Part shown: one piece after another, positions 7,688-16,182 of the stretch
Layout of the letters: every line of letters begins with the position of its first letter
Numbering within the stretch: position 1 is the first letter of the stretch
Source of the DNA: Akkermansiaceae bacterium UBA2381
Lineage (GTDB): Bacteria; Verrucomicrobiota; Verrucomicrobiia; Verrucomicrobiales; DEV007
Assembly (NCBI GenBank): GCA_002344215.1
Contig: DDSV01000054.1
Span: 1-64,000, forward strand
Reading direction: 5' to 3'
DNA length: 64,000 nt
Made by a program: the position numbers and the translations under genes
The notes under the pieces: model-generated
The model's database searches: none
Seen by the model: the letters and a program-made list of their open reading frames with translations, nothing else
What the model was told of the DNA's origin: nothing

Positions 7688-10096
7688 TCAAATCACCCCA
7701 TGGCGACGTCGCAGAGCCCACTCGCCAAGGAAACAAAGCAGGGCGATGAGAAAAAGCCAGGGGGTGTGCCAGAGGGGTGTTTGTTTCACCTCAATGACGG
7801 GGATGTCGAGTTCCTTCAGCATCGCAGGGAGCTGCCCGATTTCGGCGATTGTTAGTAGCTTGCCTCCGCTCATGCTTGCAAGGGGGGCGAGCAGGGAGGG
7901 ATCCGGTCCGAGCCGGGCGAATTCTTCCGCCTCGGAGTTGAGGGCCCTGGCTACTTCGCCCTTGCCGATCTCCTTGCCTTCCCCATCGACCACTCTCGCC
8001 TCGATGCGATATCCGCCGCTGTCTTCGGAAAGATACTCGGCAGTGAAAAGACCGGGCTGATCGAGCGAAGGCTCGGCGGTGAGATTTCGCGACGTTCCAT
8101 CAAGATCTTTCACCGAAAGAAAGACCGTGGCATCGTCCTGCGGTTCAAAGACCTGATTCCGAACCTGGACTGAAATGCGGGTGAGGGGAATCGCTCCTTC
8201 GCTCAACTCCTCTTTCTCCACTTCCACGCGGGATGGCACATCCGTCACCGTCCAGCGCAGCAACTGCCGCCACATCTTGCCGACTTCGGCCTGTTGCTCG
8301 CTATCCTTCATCGCCCACCTCCATACGTCACCGATTGTGAGTGCGGCGGACTTTCCCTCGCCGTAGCGCTGGGTGATGAGTGCGGGGAGGACACGCTGCT
8401 CACTGTCGGTCACGGTCGAAAGGATGCTCGCCCCCGGCTTAATGGCGGAGATCTGATTCACCGCAAAAAAGGGGGTCATGTAGGCAAGACGTATATCCTC
8501 CTCTTCCTGAGCGGAACGGTGGCGCATCCAGTCTTCGAGCCATCCTTCGCGGGTGAGATTGTAGGTCGCCTCCAGGGCTGGGCCGTCCTTGCTCGTCTGA
8601 TCGAGGTAAACGGGAAGAAGGCGGCCGACGGGAGTGTTGTCCCATCCGCCCTGCTGGAAGGATTCCTGACCGCCTAACATGACCACTGTTCCCCCGCGGA
8701 GCGCCACAAACTGATCGATGAGATTCTGCTGTTCCTGAGTGAAGAACTCGGCCTCAAGGTCGTCGATGATGATCGCCCGGTAGGCGGAGAAGAGTTCCTC
8801 CGCCGTCTTCGGGAAACCGTCGCGAAGTTCCTCGGGAGTGGCGGTGTTCAGTCGCACGAGAACCGGTTGATCGTAGCGCTGAGTCTCCTCGGGAATGTCC
8901 TTGTTGAAACCGCGGAAGAGCGGGTTGCTGCTTTCGCCGGATCTTCCCCGCCATTCGAACTTCGGCTCGCGTTTCGCGATGCGGATCAGTCCGACTAGGT
9001 CGAGTTCGGCATCGTTTGCGACGGCACGGCGGAGGAATTTGTATTCCCAGTTCGGCCGGCCGCTCAGGTAGAGAATCCGATAAGGGCCGTTTCCGCGATT
9101 TACCGAGACACGCTGCAGGTTGTTCTTTTCGGTCAACTCCGGGAGCGGATCTTTTCCGGTCTGCCGGATCCCGACGGTCAGAAAGGAGATGCCCGGCGGA
9201 ACTGCAGCCAGGCGAAGGCGAACCGGGAGGGCACGGCGTTCCGTCGCTTCAGCGAAAACGACGGGACTTTTGGCAATCTCCTCCTTCTTCTCGTTCACCA
9301 CGTAGACCTCGACCGGATCGGGGAAAGCGCCGAGCGCTTCTGTGGTGACGGTAAGAGTGACCTGGGCATCTTCGAACTGGGTCGTGCTTGCGTCCACTCT
9401 CGCGATAGAGAGGTCACGGGCTTCGGGATTGGCTTCGCCGATGATTACCGGAAAAACGGGGGTCCGTTCGCCCGGCTGCAGTTCCTTCTGCTTTTCGAGG
9501 AAAGTGGTGAGTAGGGCGGAGTCAGTCGCATTGCCGTCGGTGAAGACGATGGTCGCGGCAAGAGGCCGATTCTGAAAACGGGACTCGAGGTTTTCCAGCG
9601 CCGCTCCCAGGGCGGAGCTTTTGCCGGCGAAATCCAGACCGGAAAAATCCTTCACCTGACGCAGCCCGCGGTCATAAAGGAAAGGCTGAACCCGGAAGAT
9701 TTCGCTGATTCCCGAGATCCAGGAAGGCGGCAGTTCGGGATTGTCACCGTTAAGCACGGCCCGGAGAGAAGCGGAGGGAGGATCCTGCCCGTCTTTCAGA
9801 GGAACCGCCAAACCCGCCGAGTTGTCCGCAAGAATGACGACGTCATTCGAGTGCCGTTTCGGTAATTCATCCAGATGGACAGGTTCCATCAGGGCGAGAG
9901 CGAGGAGGACAAGCCCGGCCCCTTTTAAGAACATCGCTGTCACCTTCGTCCCGCCGCGCAAGGGAGAGTTTCGATAGGTTTGCACAAGCACGATGATTGC
10001 CCCGATGGCGAAGAGGATCGCAACCCAACTCCACGATTCGCCGGCAAAAGCCATTGAGCCCAGGTCGGCAATAAGGCGGGGTGAGGAATCAATCAT
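7688..10096 (-). CDS. Membrane protein with glutamine-amidotransferase-like domain, BatA-type locus
   Basis: An 802-residue protein with two N-terminal membrane segments (about residues 20-40 and 53-73), a VWA-like region (DVVILADNSAGLAV and ATIVFTDGNATDS), a beta-rich middle, a class I amidotransferase-like domain (ILYLSGRPNWEYKFLRRAV onward), and a final membrane segment close to the C-terminus (TPWLFLIALLCFLGEWALRRR). At the nucleophile elbow, GGTVVMLGGQESFQQGG, no Cys is present, so amidotransferase chemistry is unlikely. This architecture is typical of the third component of large VWA loci in Planctomycetes and Verrucomicrobia; the function is unknown. The ATG at 10096 with CAAGGT upstream is preferred over the GTG at 10123. 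Confidence 0.8.
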   Translation of the reverse strand: MIDSSPRLIADLGSMAFAGESWSWVAILFAIGAIIVLVQTYRNSPLRGGTKVTAMFLKGAGLVLLALALMEPVHLDELPKRHSNDVVILADNSAGLAVPLKDGQDPPSASLRAVLNGDNPELPPSWISGISEIFRVQPFLYDRGLRQVKDFSGLDFAGKSSALGAALENLESRFQNRPLAATIVFTDGNATDSALLTTFLEKQKELQPGERTPVFPVIIGEANPEARDLSIARVDASTTQFEDAQVTLTVTTEALGAFPDPVEVYVVNEKKEEIAKSPVVFAEATERRALPVRLRLAAVPPGISFLTVGIRQTGKDPLPELTEKNNLQRVSVNRGNGPYRILYLSGRPNWEYKFLRRAVANDAELDLVGLIRIAKREPKFEWRGRSGESSNPLFRGFNKDIPEETQRYDQPVLVRLNTATPEELRDGFPKTAEELFSAYRAIIIDDLEAEFFTQEQQNLIDQFVALRGGTVVMLGGQESFQQGGWDNTPVGRLLPVYLDQTSKDGPALEATYNLTREGWLEDWMRHRSAQEEEDIRLAYMTPFFAVNQISAIKPGASILSTVTDSEQRVLPALITQRYGEGKSAALTIGDVWRWAMKDSEQQAEVGKMWRQLLRWTVTDVPSRVEVEKEELSEGAIPLTRISVQVRNQVFEPQDDATVFLSVKDLDGTSRNLTAEPSLDQPGLFTAEYLSEDSGGYRIEARVVDGEGKEIGKGEVARALNSEAEEFARLGPDPSLLAPLASMSGGKLLTIAEIGQLPAMLKELDIPVIEVKQTPLWHTPWLFLIALLCFLGEWALRRRHGVI

Positions 10097-10126
10097 ACCT
10101 TGAGTTTCAGTCGCAGGATGCACGAC

Positions 10127-13100
10127 TTATTTGCCCGCGCCAAGCTCTTCGTAGTAGCGTCTCACCAGATCCCGGAATTCGCTCGGGACAGGATCGCGAT
10201 CAATCGGAGCGACCGGGTTCTCCCGGTTCATTTTTGCAATCTCCTCACTGATGCGCTGGCGGAGCTCGATGAGCGGTTCCGTGATCTTCTGATTGATGGC
10301 TGCCGCCGCCGGCGCCTCGTTGTCGCGTCGAAAGTCTATCCTCATCGCCCGTGCATCGTCACGCACCCGGGCGACAGAGTTGCGAAGGTCATCCTGCGGC
10401 AGCATTTCCTCGATTGCTCCGAGACGGTCGCTCCAGCCTTCATAATCCTCACCGGTGATGGGGCCGGGCTCCCGCTGTTCGGTGGATTGATCAAAAAAGA
10501 GCGGCCCTGCGATCGGCCCGCCCCTGGGCAGGCTACCACCCCTATCATCACCGTCGGTGCTCAGTCCTCCGCGACCCTGGCCGCTCCCCGCCTGCTGTCC
10601 GGGAGTTGGTGCGCCTTTTCCTTTACCCTTTCCCTGGTCCTGCCCTTGATCTTGATCTCCCTTCCCTTTACCGCCCTTGCCAGCCCCTTCGCCCTTTTCA
10701 GCCAACTCTCCCGGAGAAGAACCTTTGCCTCCTTTGGGTTGCCCCTGTCCTTCACCCGGCTGCTCGCCTTCGCCTTGGCCTTCACCTTCGCCGGGTTGAC
10801 CGGGCGCCTCTCCTTTGCCTTCCCCTTTCTCCTCACCTTTCCCGGCCATTTCGCCCTTGGCTTTCCCTTCATCACCCTTGCCCGGTTCCTCAGAGGGAGT
10901 GTCGGAATTCGTTCCTTTTCCCTTTTCTTTACCGGGCTCTTTGCCCGGGCCTGACCCTGTCTTATCCGCCATCTGCCCCTCTTTGCTTTCACCCGATTCT
11001 CCGGGTTCCCCCGGCTCTTTGCTTCCCTGTCCCGGTTCACCTTTTCCGGCGAGCCGGTCGGTCTCGGACTTCGTCTCCTCGATGAGACGATCCAGCTCGG
11101 ATCTCGCCAGTCGGAGCGCGTCTGATTCGTTCCCGAGCACCTTCTCCGCGGCGGATTCGATCTTCTCCTTGAGTTCCTCAATCCCGCGGGCCGCCGCTTT
11201 CTCGGCCGGCTGAGCCTGGCGGGCCCGATTGTAAAAGGTCAGATCTCTTGCTTCTTCAAGTGATTCCTCGACCTGATTCATCATCGTGTTCCGCACCGTT
11301 TCGTAGAGCGCATCGGAAAGAAGCGGCTCCGATACTTCGGACTGCTCACTGAGGGTTCTCATTTGCTCGACCACTTCGCCGAGTTTTGTCGATTGATCCT
11401 CCATCGACTGAGCCAGCTCACCCCGCTCTTTCTGGTTGTCTGCTTCGAAGGAATTGTCGGTCGGTTCGTCGGCCATCTTGTCGAGCTGCTCGCCGATCGC
11501 CTTTTGCTTTTCAGCCAGCTCACGTGAGGCATCACGCAGAGACTTCATTTCACTGGCAAACTGCCTGGACGTTTTCTCGCGGAACTCCTCCTGCATTTCC
11601 TCGAGTTGCTCCTGAGCGCGGGTCGCGGCGTTGGCTGCCTCGGCGAGATTCCCCGACTCGAGTTGTTCGGCAGTCTCCTGAATGTTCTCGCGGGTCTCTT
11701 CGAGCTTCTTCTGCTCTTCGGCCAGGTTGGCTTGATTTTTCTCCGAATCCATTCGTTCGGAAAGATCATCCGCCTCGCGGAGAAGTTCGCGCTGCTCCTC
11801 CTCAAGTCGCTTCAACTGACGTTCAATCTCGGCCCTTTTTTCCTCGGACGCATTCTGGAGCTGGTTCTCGAGTTCTTTGATCTTTTCCGCAATTGCCTCC
11901 TGTCGGCGGGCGAGGTCCTTAAGCCGGTTGAGGATGGCCAGATTCTCCTGTTGCTCGGCAGTTTGGGCGGGATCCTGGGCGGCGGAGGTCTCCTCGTATT
12001 TCATCTCCTTCTGCTCCAGCTCGAGATTCATGTTCATCTGGTAGCGCTGTATTGACTCGCCCTTTGGCGGGTCCTTCGACATCGACAATTCAACTTCGCG
12101 GGCGCGGGCTTCGATGAGTTTGGCGTAGGCCTCGAGCGCGGTTGAATGAACGGGAGTGAGGAGGCCGGCATCCGCCTTTTCTGCGAGGGCGACCAGTTCG
12201 GTCACGCCCCGTTCCATGATCTCCCGGGCTTCGAGAAAAATCTCCCGAAGTCCCGGGTCCTCGACCTGCTCGAGCGCTTCATCCACTTTGGCAATGACAA
12301 CGAGTTGGGATTCACGGAGGACTTCGACATCGCTCGCGAGGGCTTCGAAGGTCTTTCCGTTTTCATGATCACGGACCAGTCGCCAGGCGGCATTGACGAT
12401 GTCCTTCTGGATCTTGATCAATTCGCCTGCTTCACCGGCACCGGGAGTGCCCTGGCCGGACTGGGGTTGGCCTTCGCGGACGATTTCTTCAAAAAGGCGG
12501 ACTTCGGCGAAAAACATGTCACTTGTCGTGCGGCGGACCTTGCCTTCGCGGTCATGATCCTCGGCCCAGAAGTAGTAGGTGATAAGATCACGCTCCTCCG
12601 CGTCCAGTTTCTCCACATCGATGAGGGTGCTGAGCGAATGGTTCTCGTTCCCGGCGAGCGGTTTGTCGGTTAGATCAATGTTAGTCTCCTTGCGCTCGAA
12701 GAGATAGGTCATGCCTGTCTTGAGGACTTCGACATCATCCCAGACCTCGGCTTCGAGGGGCAGCTCTTGCAGGGCGGAGACTTCGTAGTCACGCCCCGGA
12801 AAGGTCAGCTTCAGTTTGGGCGGAAGATTTTTCGTCACGTTGACGGTGATCCACGGCGGACGAAGATTGGCGCGATCCTTGTCATCGACTAGATGAACCC
12901 GGTAGCGCTGAGTTTCGTCGGGTTGATGGGAGGCAAGCAACAGAGTCGGGTCGTTCGGATCGGGGGTCAGGGTGATGATGTCCTCACCGCTTTCTCCAAA
13001 CATTTCTCCCGCCACGACGGGTTTGTTGATCTTGAGCCGCCAGGCGACATCGGATCCCTCCATCACCGTGATCTTGCGGGTGTCGGCGATCTCCTTCTTT

Positions 13101-13990
13101 TCTCCCCCGATGTAGGCCGGAGGGGTCACCGTGGCGTCGGCTTTGGAGAGACTGGGGAACTCGAAGGTGGTGATGGTGAAGTCGGCGGATTTTTCCACTT
13201 CGTAGACGATGCGGTAGGTGGCGTCTTCATCCACCTTTGGAATCAGCGTGGAAAAAACCGTGTCGTCGAGACCGACATTCATGGGCAGCCGGGTTTCTCC
13301 GGCAGCGCTGGTAAGGACGAGAAGTGCCGCCGCCGGGGCCCGTCCTTTGAAGCTCGCCTCGACAACGAGACGGGATCCTTTTTCCACTTCCACGTCTCCG
13401 GGAGTGACCGTGACCTCGATGCCGTCAGGAGTCGCCGGTTCCTCCACTTTCACGGGTTCTTTGGTGGCCAGCGTTGGAGCCACTCCGAACGGAACCTCGC
13501 CCAGCAGAAACCAGAGCGAGACCACAAAGGCAACAATACCGGCAAACTGTCCCCAGCCCGCCGCAGCGATTCGTTTTTCAGAAACCTGTTTCACCCAGCG
13601 GTTCCGAATGGCGTGTTCTGAGATCTCGCCTAGGAGGCGCTTTTGCAGAAATCCGAGTTCACCCTCAGGTCCCGGCTTTTGATCCATCGCCGCGAGAAGA
13701 GCGGCGCGGAGGTCGGGATGATTATCCTCAATGCGGAGCGCGATGGCCCGGAGATCGGGAGTGCTGCGGTCAATGCGGATGAGACCAATCAGGACGGCAA
13801 ATGCCAATGTCATCAACAATCCGAGGACGACCCACCACGACCACCAGCCGGTAAAGAGCGAGAGGGCGGTAAGAATGGAAAAAGCAATCGCTCCGATCCC
13901 GAGGACCGCGATCGTCAACTTTCTTCTCCGGAGGAGTTTTTCCGCAGCAATGACGGGCGCGAGGCAGGAGCTGAGAAGTTTCTGAATCAT
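10127..13990 (-). CDS. Giant membrane coiled-coil protein with Gly/Lys/Glu-rich region, BatA-type locus
   Basis: A 1287-residue protein resembling the DUF4175-type giant proteins found next to BatA genes. Three N-terminal membrane segments lie around residues 27-47, 51-70 and 145-165. They are followed by beta-rich, probably periplasmic, repeats (about 190-480), a long heptad-rich coiled coil (about 520-930), a low-complexity tract rich in Gly, Lys, Glu and Pro (about 940-1130), and a short conserved C-terminal helical domain that ends in RRYYEELGAGK. The coding sequence begins 21 nt after the BatA-like gene and ends 30 nt before the next gene, so the genes are probably co-transcribed. A scaffold or sensor role is plausible but not shown. 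Confidence 0.8.
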   Translation of the reverse strand: MIQKLLSSCLAPVIAAEKLLRRRKLTIAVLGIGAIAFSILTALSLFTGWWSWWVVLGLLMTLAFAVLIGLIRIDRSTPDLRAIALRIEDNHPDLRAALLAAMDQKPGPEGELGFLQKRLLGEISEHAIRNRWVKQVSEKRIAAAGWGQFAGIVAFVVSLWFLLGEVPFGVAPTLATKEPVKVEEPATPDGIEVTVTPGDVEVEKGSRLVVEASFKGRAPAAALLVLTSAAGETRLPMNVGLDDTVFSTLIPKVDEDATYRIVYEVEKSADFTITTFEFPSLSKADATVTPPAYIGGEKKEIADTRKITVMEGSDVAWRLKINKPVVAGEMFGESGEDIITLTPDPNDPTLLLASHQPDETQRYRVHLVDDKDRANLRPPWITVNVTKNLPPKLKLTFPGRDYEVSALQELPLEAEVWDDVEVLKTGMTYLFERKETNIDLTDKPLAGNENHSLSTLIDVEKLDAEERDLITYYFWAEDHDREGKVRRTTSDMFFAEVRLFEEIVREGQPQSGQGTPGAGEAGELIKIQKDIVNAAWRLVRDHENGKTFEALASDVEVLRESQLVVIAKVDEALEQVEDPGLREIFLEAREIMERGVTELVALAEKADAGLLTPVHSTALEAYAKLIEARAREVELSMSKDPPKGESIQRYQMNMNLELEQKEMKYEETSAAQDPAQTAEQQENLAILNRLKDLARRQEAIAEKIKELENQLQNASEEKRAEIERQLKRLEEEQRELLREADDLSERMDSEKNQANLAEEQKKLEETRENIQETAEQLESGNLAEAANAATRAQEQLEEMQEEFREKTSRQFASEMKSLRDASRELAEKQKAIGEQLDKMADEPTDNSFEADNQKERGELAQSMEDQSTKLGEVVEQMRTLSEQSEVSEPLLSDALYETVRNTMMNQVEESLEEARDLTFYNRARQAQPAEKAAARGIEELKEKIESAAEKVLGNESDALRLARSELDRLIEETKSETDRLAGKGEPGQGSKEPGEPGESGESKEGQMADKTGSGPGKEPGKEKGKGTNSDTPSEEPGKGDEGKAKGEMAGKGEEKGEGKGEAPGQPGEGEGQGEGEQPGEGQGQPKGGKGSSPGELAEKGEGAGKGGKGKGDQDQGQDQGKGKGKGAPTPGQQAGSGQGRGGLSTDGDDRGGSLPRGGPIAGPLFFDQSTEQREPGPITGEDYEGWSDRLGAIEEMLPQDDLRNSVARVRDDARAMRIDFRRDNEAPAAAAINQKITEPLIELRQRISEEIAKMNRENPVAPIDRDPVPSEFRDLVRRYYEELGAGK

Positions 13991-14011
13991 GGAAGGGACG
14001 TGTTCAACGGT

Positions 14012-16027
14012 TCAGGTTTGGGGTTCCATGGCTCCAACTTTAAACTTGGGACTTGAAACCTTTAACCTTCCTGCAAGCCAGGTCTCAGTGATTAATACGA
14101 GGAGGGCGACGAGAATGAGCCATTTCCAGAGCTTTTGCTTTTGTTCCTTTTGTTCGGACTCCGCTTTGATCTTTTGGGAGGCGCTCAGTTCAGGGCCTTC
14201 CATGGCGGCGGTTTCGTCGATGAGGGGGATTCCGAAGGAGGCGAACTCAACCGCCGGATCAAAGACCGAGGTGCGACCTTCGGCCGGGGCGAGATTGACG
14301 GCGACGAGGGTGGATTGCCCTCCCTCTTCTCCTTCATAAAACCCCGGTTTGGTGTGGGAGGTTTCTCCAACATAGAGTGTCGGAGCGGAGCGGATGCTGT
14401 AGCCGGCATGCTCAAAAATCGAGTATAGCAGGGGAACAAACTTTGATGAGAGGGCGAACTGGCTCTCCTCGGGCTTCCATCCGGCTAGAAAAGCGAAGAT
14501 CGCTCCCTCGCCGATACGGTGTTCGAGGATCGCGGGAGATCCGTCGTCGAAGGTGGCCACGATACGCGAGGTTTCGGACGCGGTCATTTCCAGCTTCCGG
14601 TGTTTCCAGAACCGGATCTTCGTGAAATCGCGAATCTGGGCACGGGCAAAGGGCTGCAGGACGGGGTGATCAAAATCGAGATTAGAGAGCAGGGCAAAAT
14701 CTTTCACCTCCGCCTCGCCCAGCTTCCAGTCCGCTTCGCCGGTGAGATTGGCAAAAGATTCCGTGCCCGTATCGGCCGAGGGGAGGGCGAGGACAAGACC
14801 GCCGCCGATGGCGAAGTCATTCAGGGCGGTTCCGGTTTCGGGGGTCCATTCTCCGGACACCACAACGACTTCCAGAGTGGAGATTTCAGGAGCCACAAAT
14901 GTCGTCGAGGTGCTTACGATCGGGGTGAGGGCCGGAGTCGGTTGGAGAGCGCGACGCAGATAAAACAGTGGAGAGCCGGCCTTATCAGCATCGCTTTCTT
15001 CACCAAGGAAGAGGATGCGGAGGGGGCGCGGCTGGACCGGCGAGACGTGGACTTCATTGTCAAAGGGGTGGGCGTCCCCGGTCACGACGAGGGTTCCGCG
15101 CTCGGCTCCGGACGGGCGCGGAGGTGAGGAAAGGATACGACCCGTTCCGGGGGCGACGAGTGTTTTGATGGCACTGTCGGGGAATCCTTTCCACGCAAGG
15201 GTGACGGCAGGGCTGTCCGAGTCGGTCGAGTTGGTGATCCGAACGCGATAGACTTCCGCTTCGTCGATATTCGAACGGGGCGGGGTCGAGGCGAGGGTGA
15301 GCGAGAGATTGCCGGCGGTTGAGGTCGAGACCGGGAGGCAGCGGACCCGGACGTCTTCCGACCACGGGGTCTCGCTCAATTGCCGCCGATCAGATCCCTC
15401 CTGGAAGTCACTGATCAGGACAATCTCGCGATGATCCGCCGGGAGCGCCGCATCGGCGCTCAGGAGTAAATTGGCCGCCTGTCCCATGGCGCTGCCGAGG
15501 TCGGTGCCGCGCCACCCCGGGGCGGTAAATTTTTCGCTGATGAGCTGATTCAGCGAGCCAACCCGTGCCCCGGCTCCGAGTCCCGCGAGGGTGGGCAGAT
15601 CCGCAGCGAGCTGGAACTCTTCGTCAAAAAAGGCGACCGCCACTTCGTCGTTTTGATTAAATTGCTCCAGCGCACCCCGGGCGGATTTCAAGGCGGCCTC
15701 CCAGAGTCCCTCCCGCTGCATTGAGGCGCTGCGGTCTACGAGGATGACAGCCCGGTTGAGTTTGGTCTCTTCGGAGGGCAGTTTGATCGAAGAGAGAAAG
15801 GGGCGCCCGAAGGCAAAAGCAAGGAGGAGCAGGGCGAGACAGCGCAGGGCGAGAAGAAGCCAGTGCTCCAGCCGGGTCCTGCGGGTGACCCGTTCGGGGG
15901 ATTTCTCCAGAAACATCAGAGAGCTGAACTCGATGTGCTCTGTCGGGGGGCGTCTGCGCAAATGCAGCAGGATGGGCACCGCCAGAGCGGCAACCCCGAG
16001 AAGATAGAGCGGGAAAAGGAAACTCAC
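14012..16027 (-). CDS. BatA-type VWA membrane protein
   Basis: A 671-residue protein with the N-terminal double-transmembrane domain typical of BatA ('aerotolerance') proteins (MSFLFPLYLLGVAALAVPILLHL, then an LLLALRCLALLLLAFAF segment). It is followed by a von Willebrand factor A domain with a MIDAS-like DRSAS (about residues 94-98) and a last membrane segment near residues 635-655. It is the first gene of the minus-strand series, divergent from the DUF1549 gene. MoxR ATPase and DUF58 genes, often found upstream in other genomes, are not in this window. The last 14 residues (SSPKFKVGAMEPQT) are encoded by a word-repeat element and probably represent a non-native tail. Confidence 0.85.
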   Translation of the reverse strand: MSFLFPLYLLGVAALAVPILLHLRRRPPTEHIEFSSLMFLEKSPERVTRRTRLEHWLLLALRCLALLLLAFAFGRPFLSSIKLPSEETKLNRAVILVDRSASMQREGLWEAALKSARGALEQFNQNDEVAVAFFDEEFQLAADLPTLAGLGAGARVGSLNQLISEKFTAPGWRGTDLGSAMGQAANLLLSADAALPADHREIVLISDFQEGSDRRQLSETPWSEDVRVRCLPVSTSTAGNLSLTLASTPPRSNIDEAEVYRVRITNSTDSDSPAVTLAWKGFPDSAIKTLVAPGTGRILSSPPRPSGAERGTLVVTGDAHPFDNEVHVSPVQPRPLRILFLGEESDADKAGSPLFYLRRALQPTPALTPIVSTSTTFVAPEISTLEVVVVSGEWTPETGTALNDFAIGGGLVLALPSADTGTESFANLTGEADWKLGEAEVKDFALLSNLDFDHPVLQPFARAQIRDFTKIRFWKHRKLEMTASETSRIVATFDDGSPAILEHRIGEGAIFAFLAGWKPEESQFALSSKFVPLLYSIFEHAGYSIRSAPTLYVGETSHTKPGFYEGEEGGQSTLVAVNLAPAEGRTSVFDPAVEFASFGIPLIDETAAMEGPELSASQKIKAESEQKEQKQKLWKWLILVALLVLITETWLAGRLKVSSPKFKVGAMEPQT
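14026..14069. repeat. Word-repeat element at the 3' end of the BatA-like gene
   Basis: This stretch consists of slightly varied short words, read on the minus strand as AAGGTTAAAGGTTTC, AAGTCCC, AAGTTTAAAGTTGG and similar. It spans the end of the BatA-like coding sequence and lies within about 70 nt of the start of the next gene (13990). It resembles, in style but not in sequence, the elements before tpiA, deoC and the HerA-like gene. Confidence 0.5.
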
Positions 16028-16182
16028 AGCAGGGCAAACCCTGCCATGGATTGGCCAGCGAGGCGAGGACGTTTTCGCGGGGAGAGGGGGTGCGGTGGCG
16101 CGATTGCGAGAGGAATGCGGATGGAGTTGAGGCCCCCGCTCTGGCAGAATTTGACCTGGATAATCAATTCAAGGTCAATCGA

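Noticed and set aside
10606..11213. Plus-strand reading frames rich in Pro, Leu and Ser across the giant coiled-coil gene
   Set aside because: They are antisense translations of its Gly/Lys/Glu-rich low-complexity tract.
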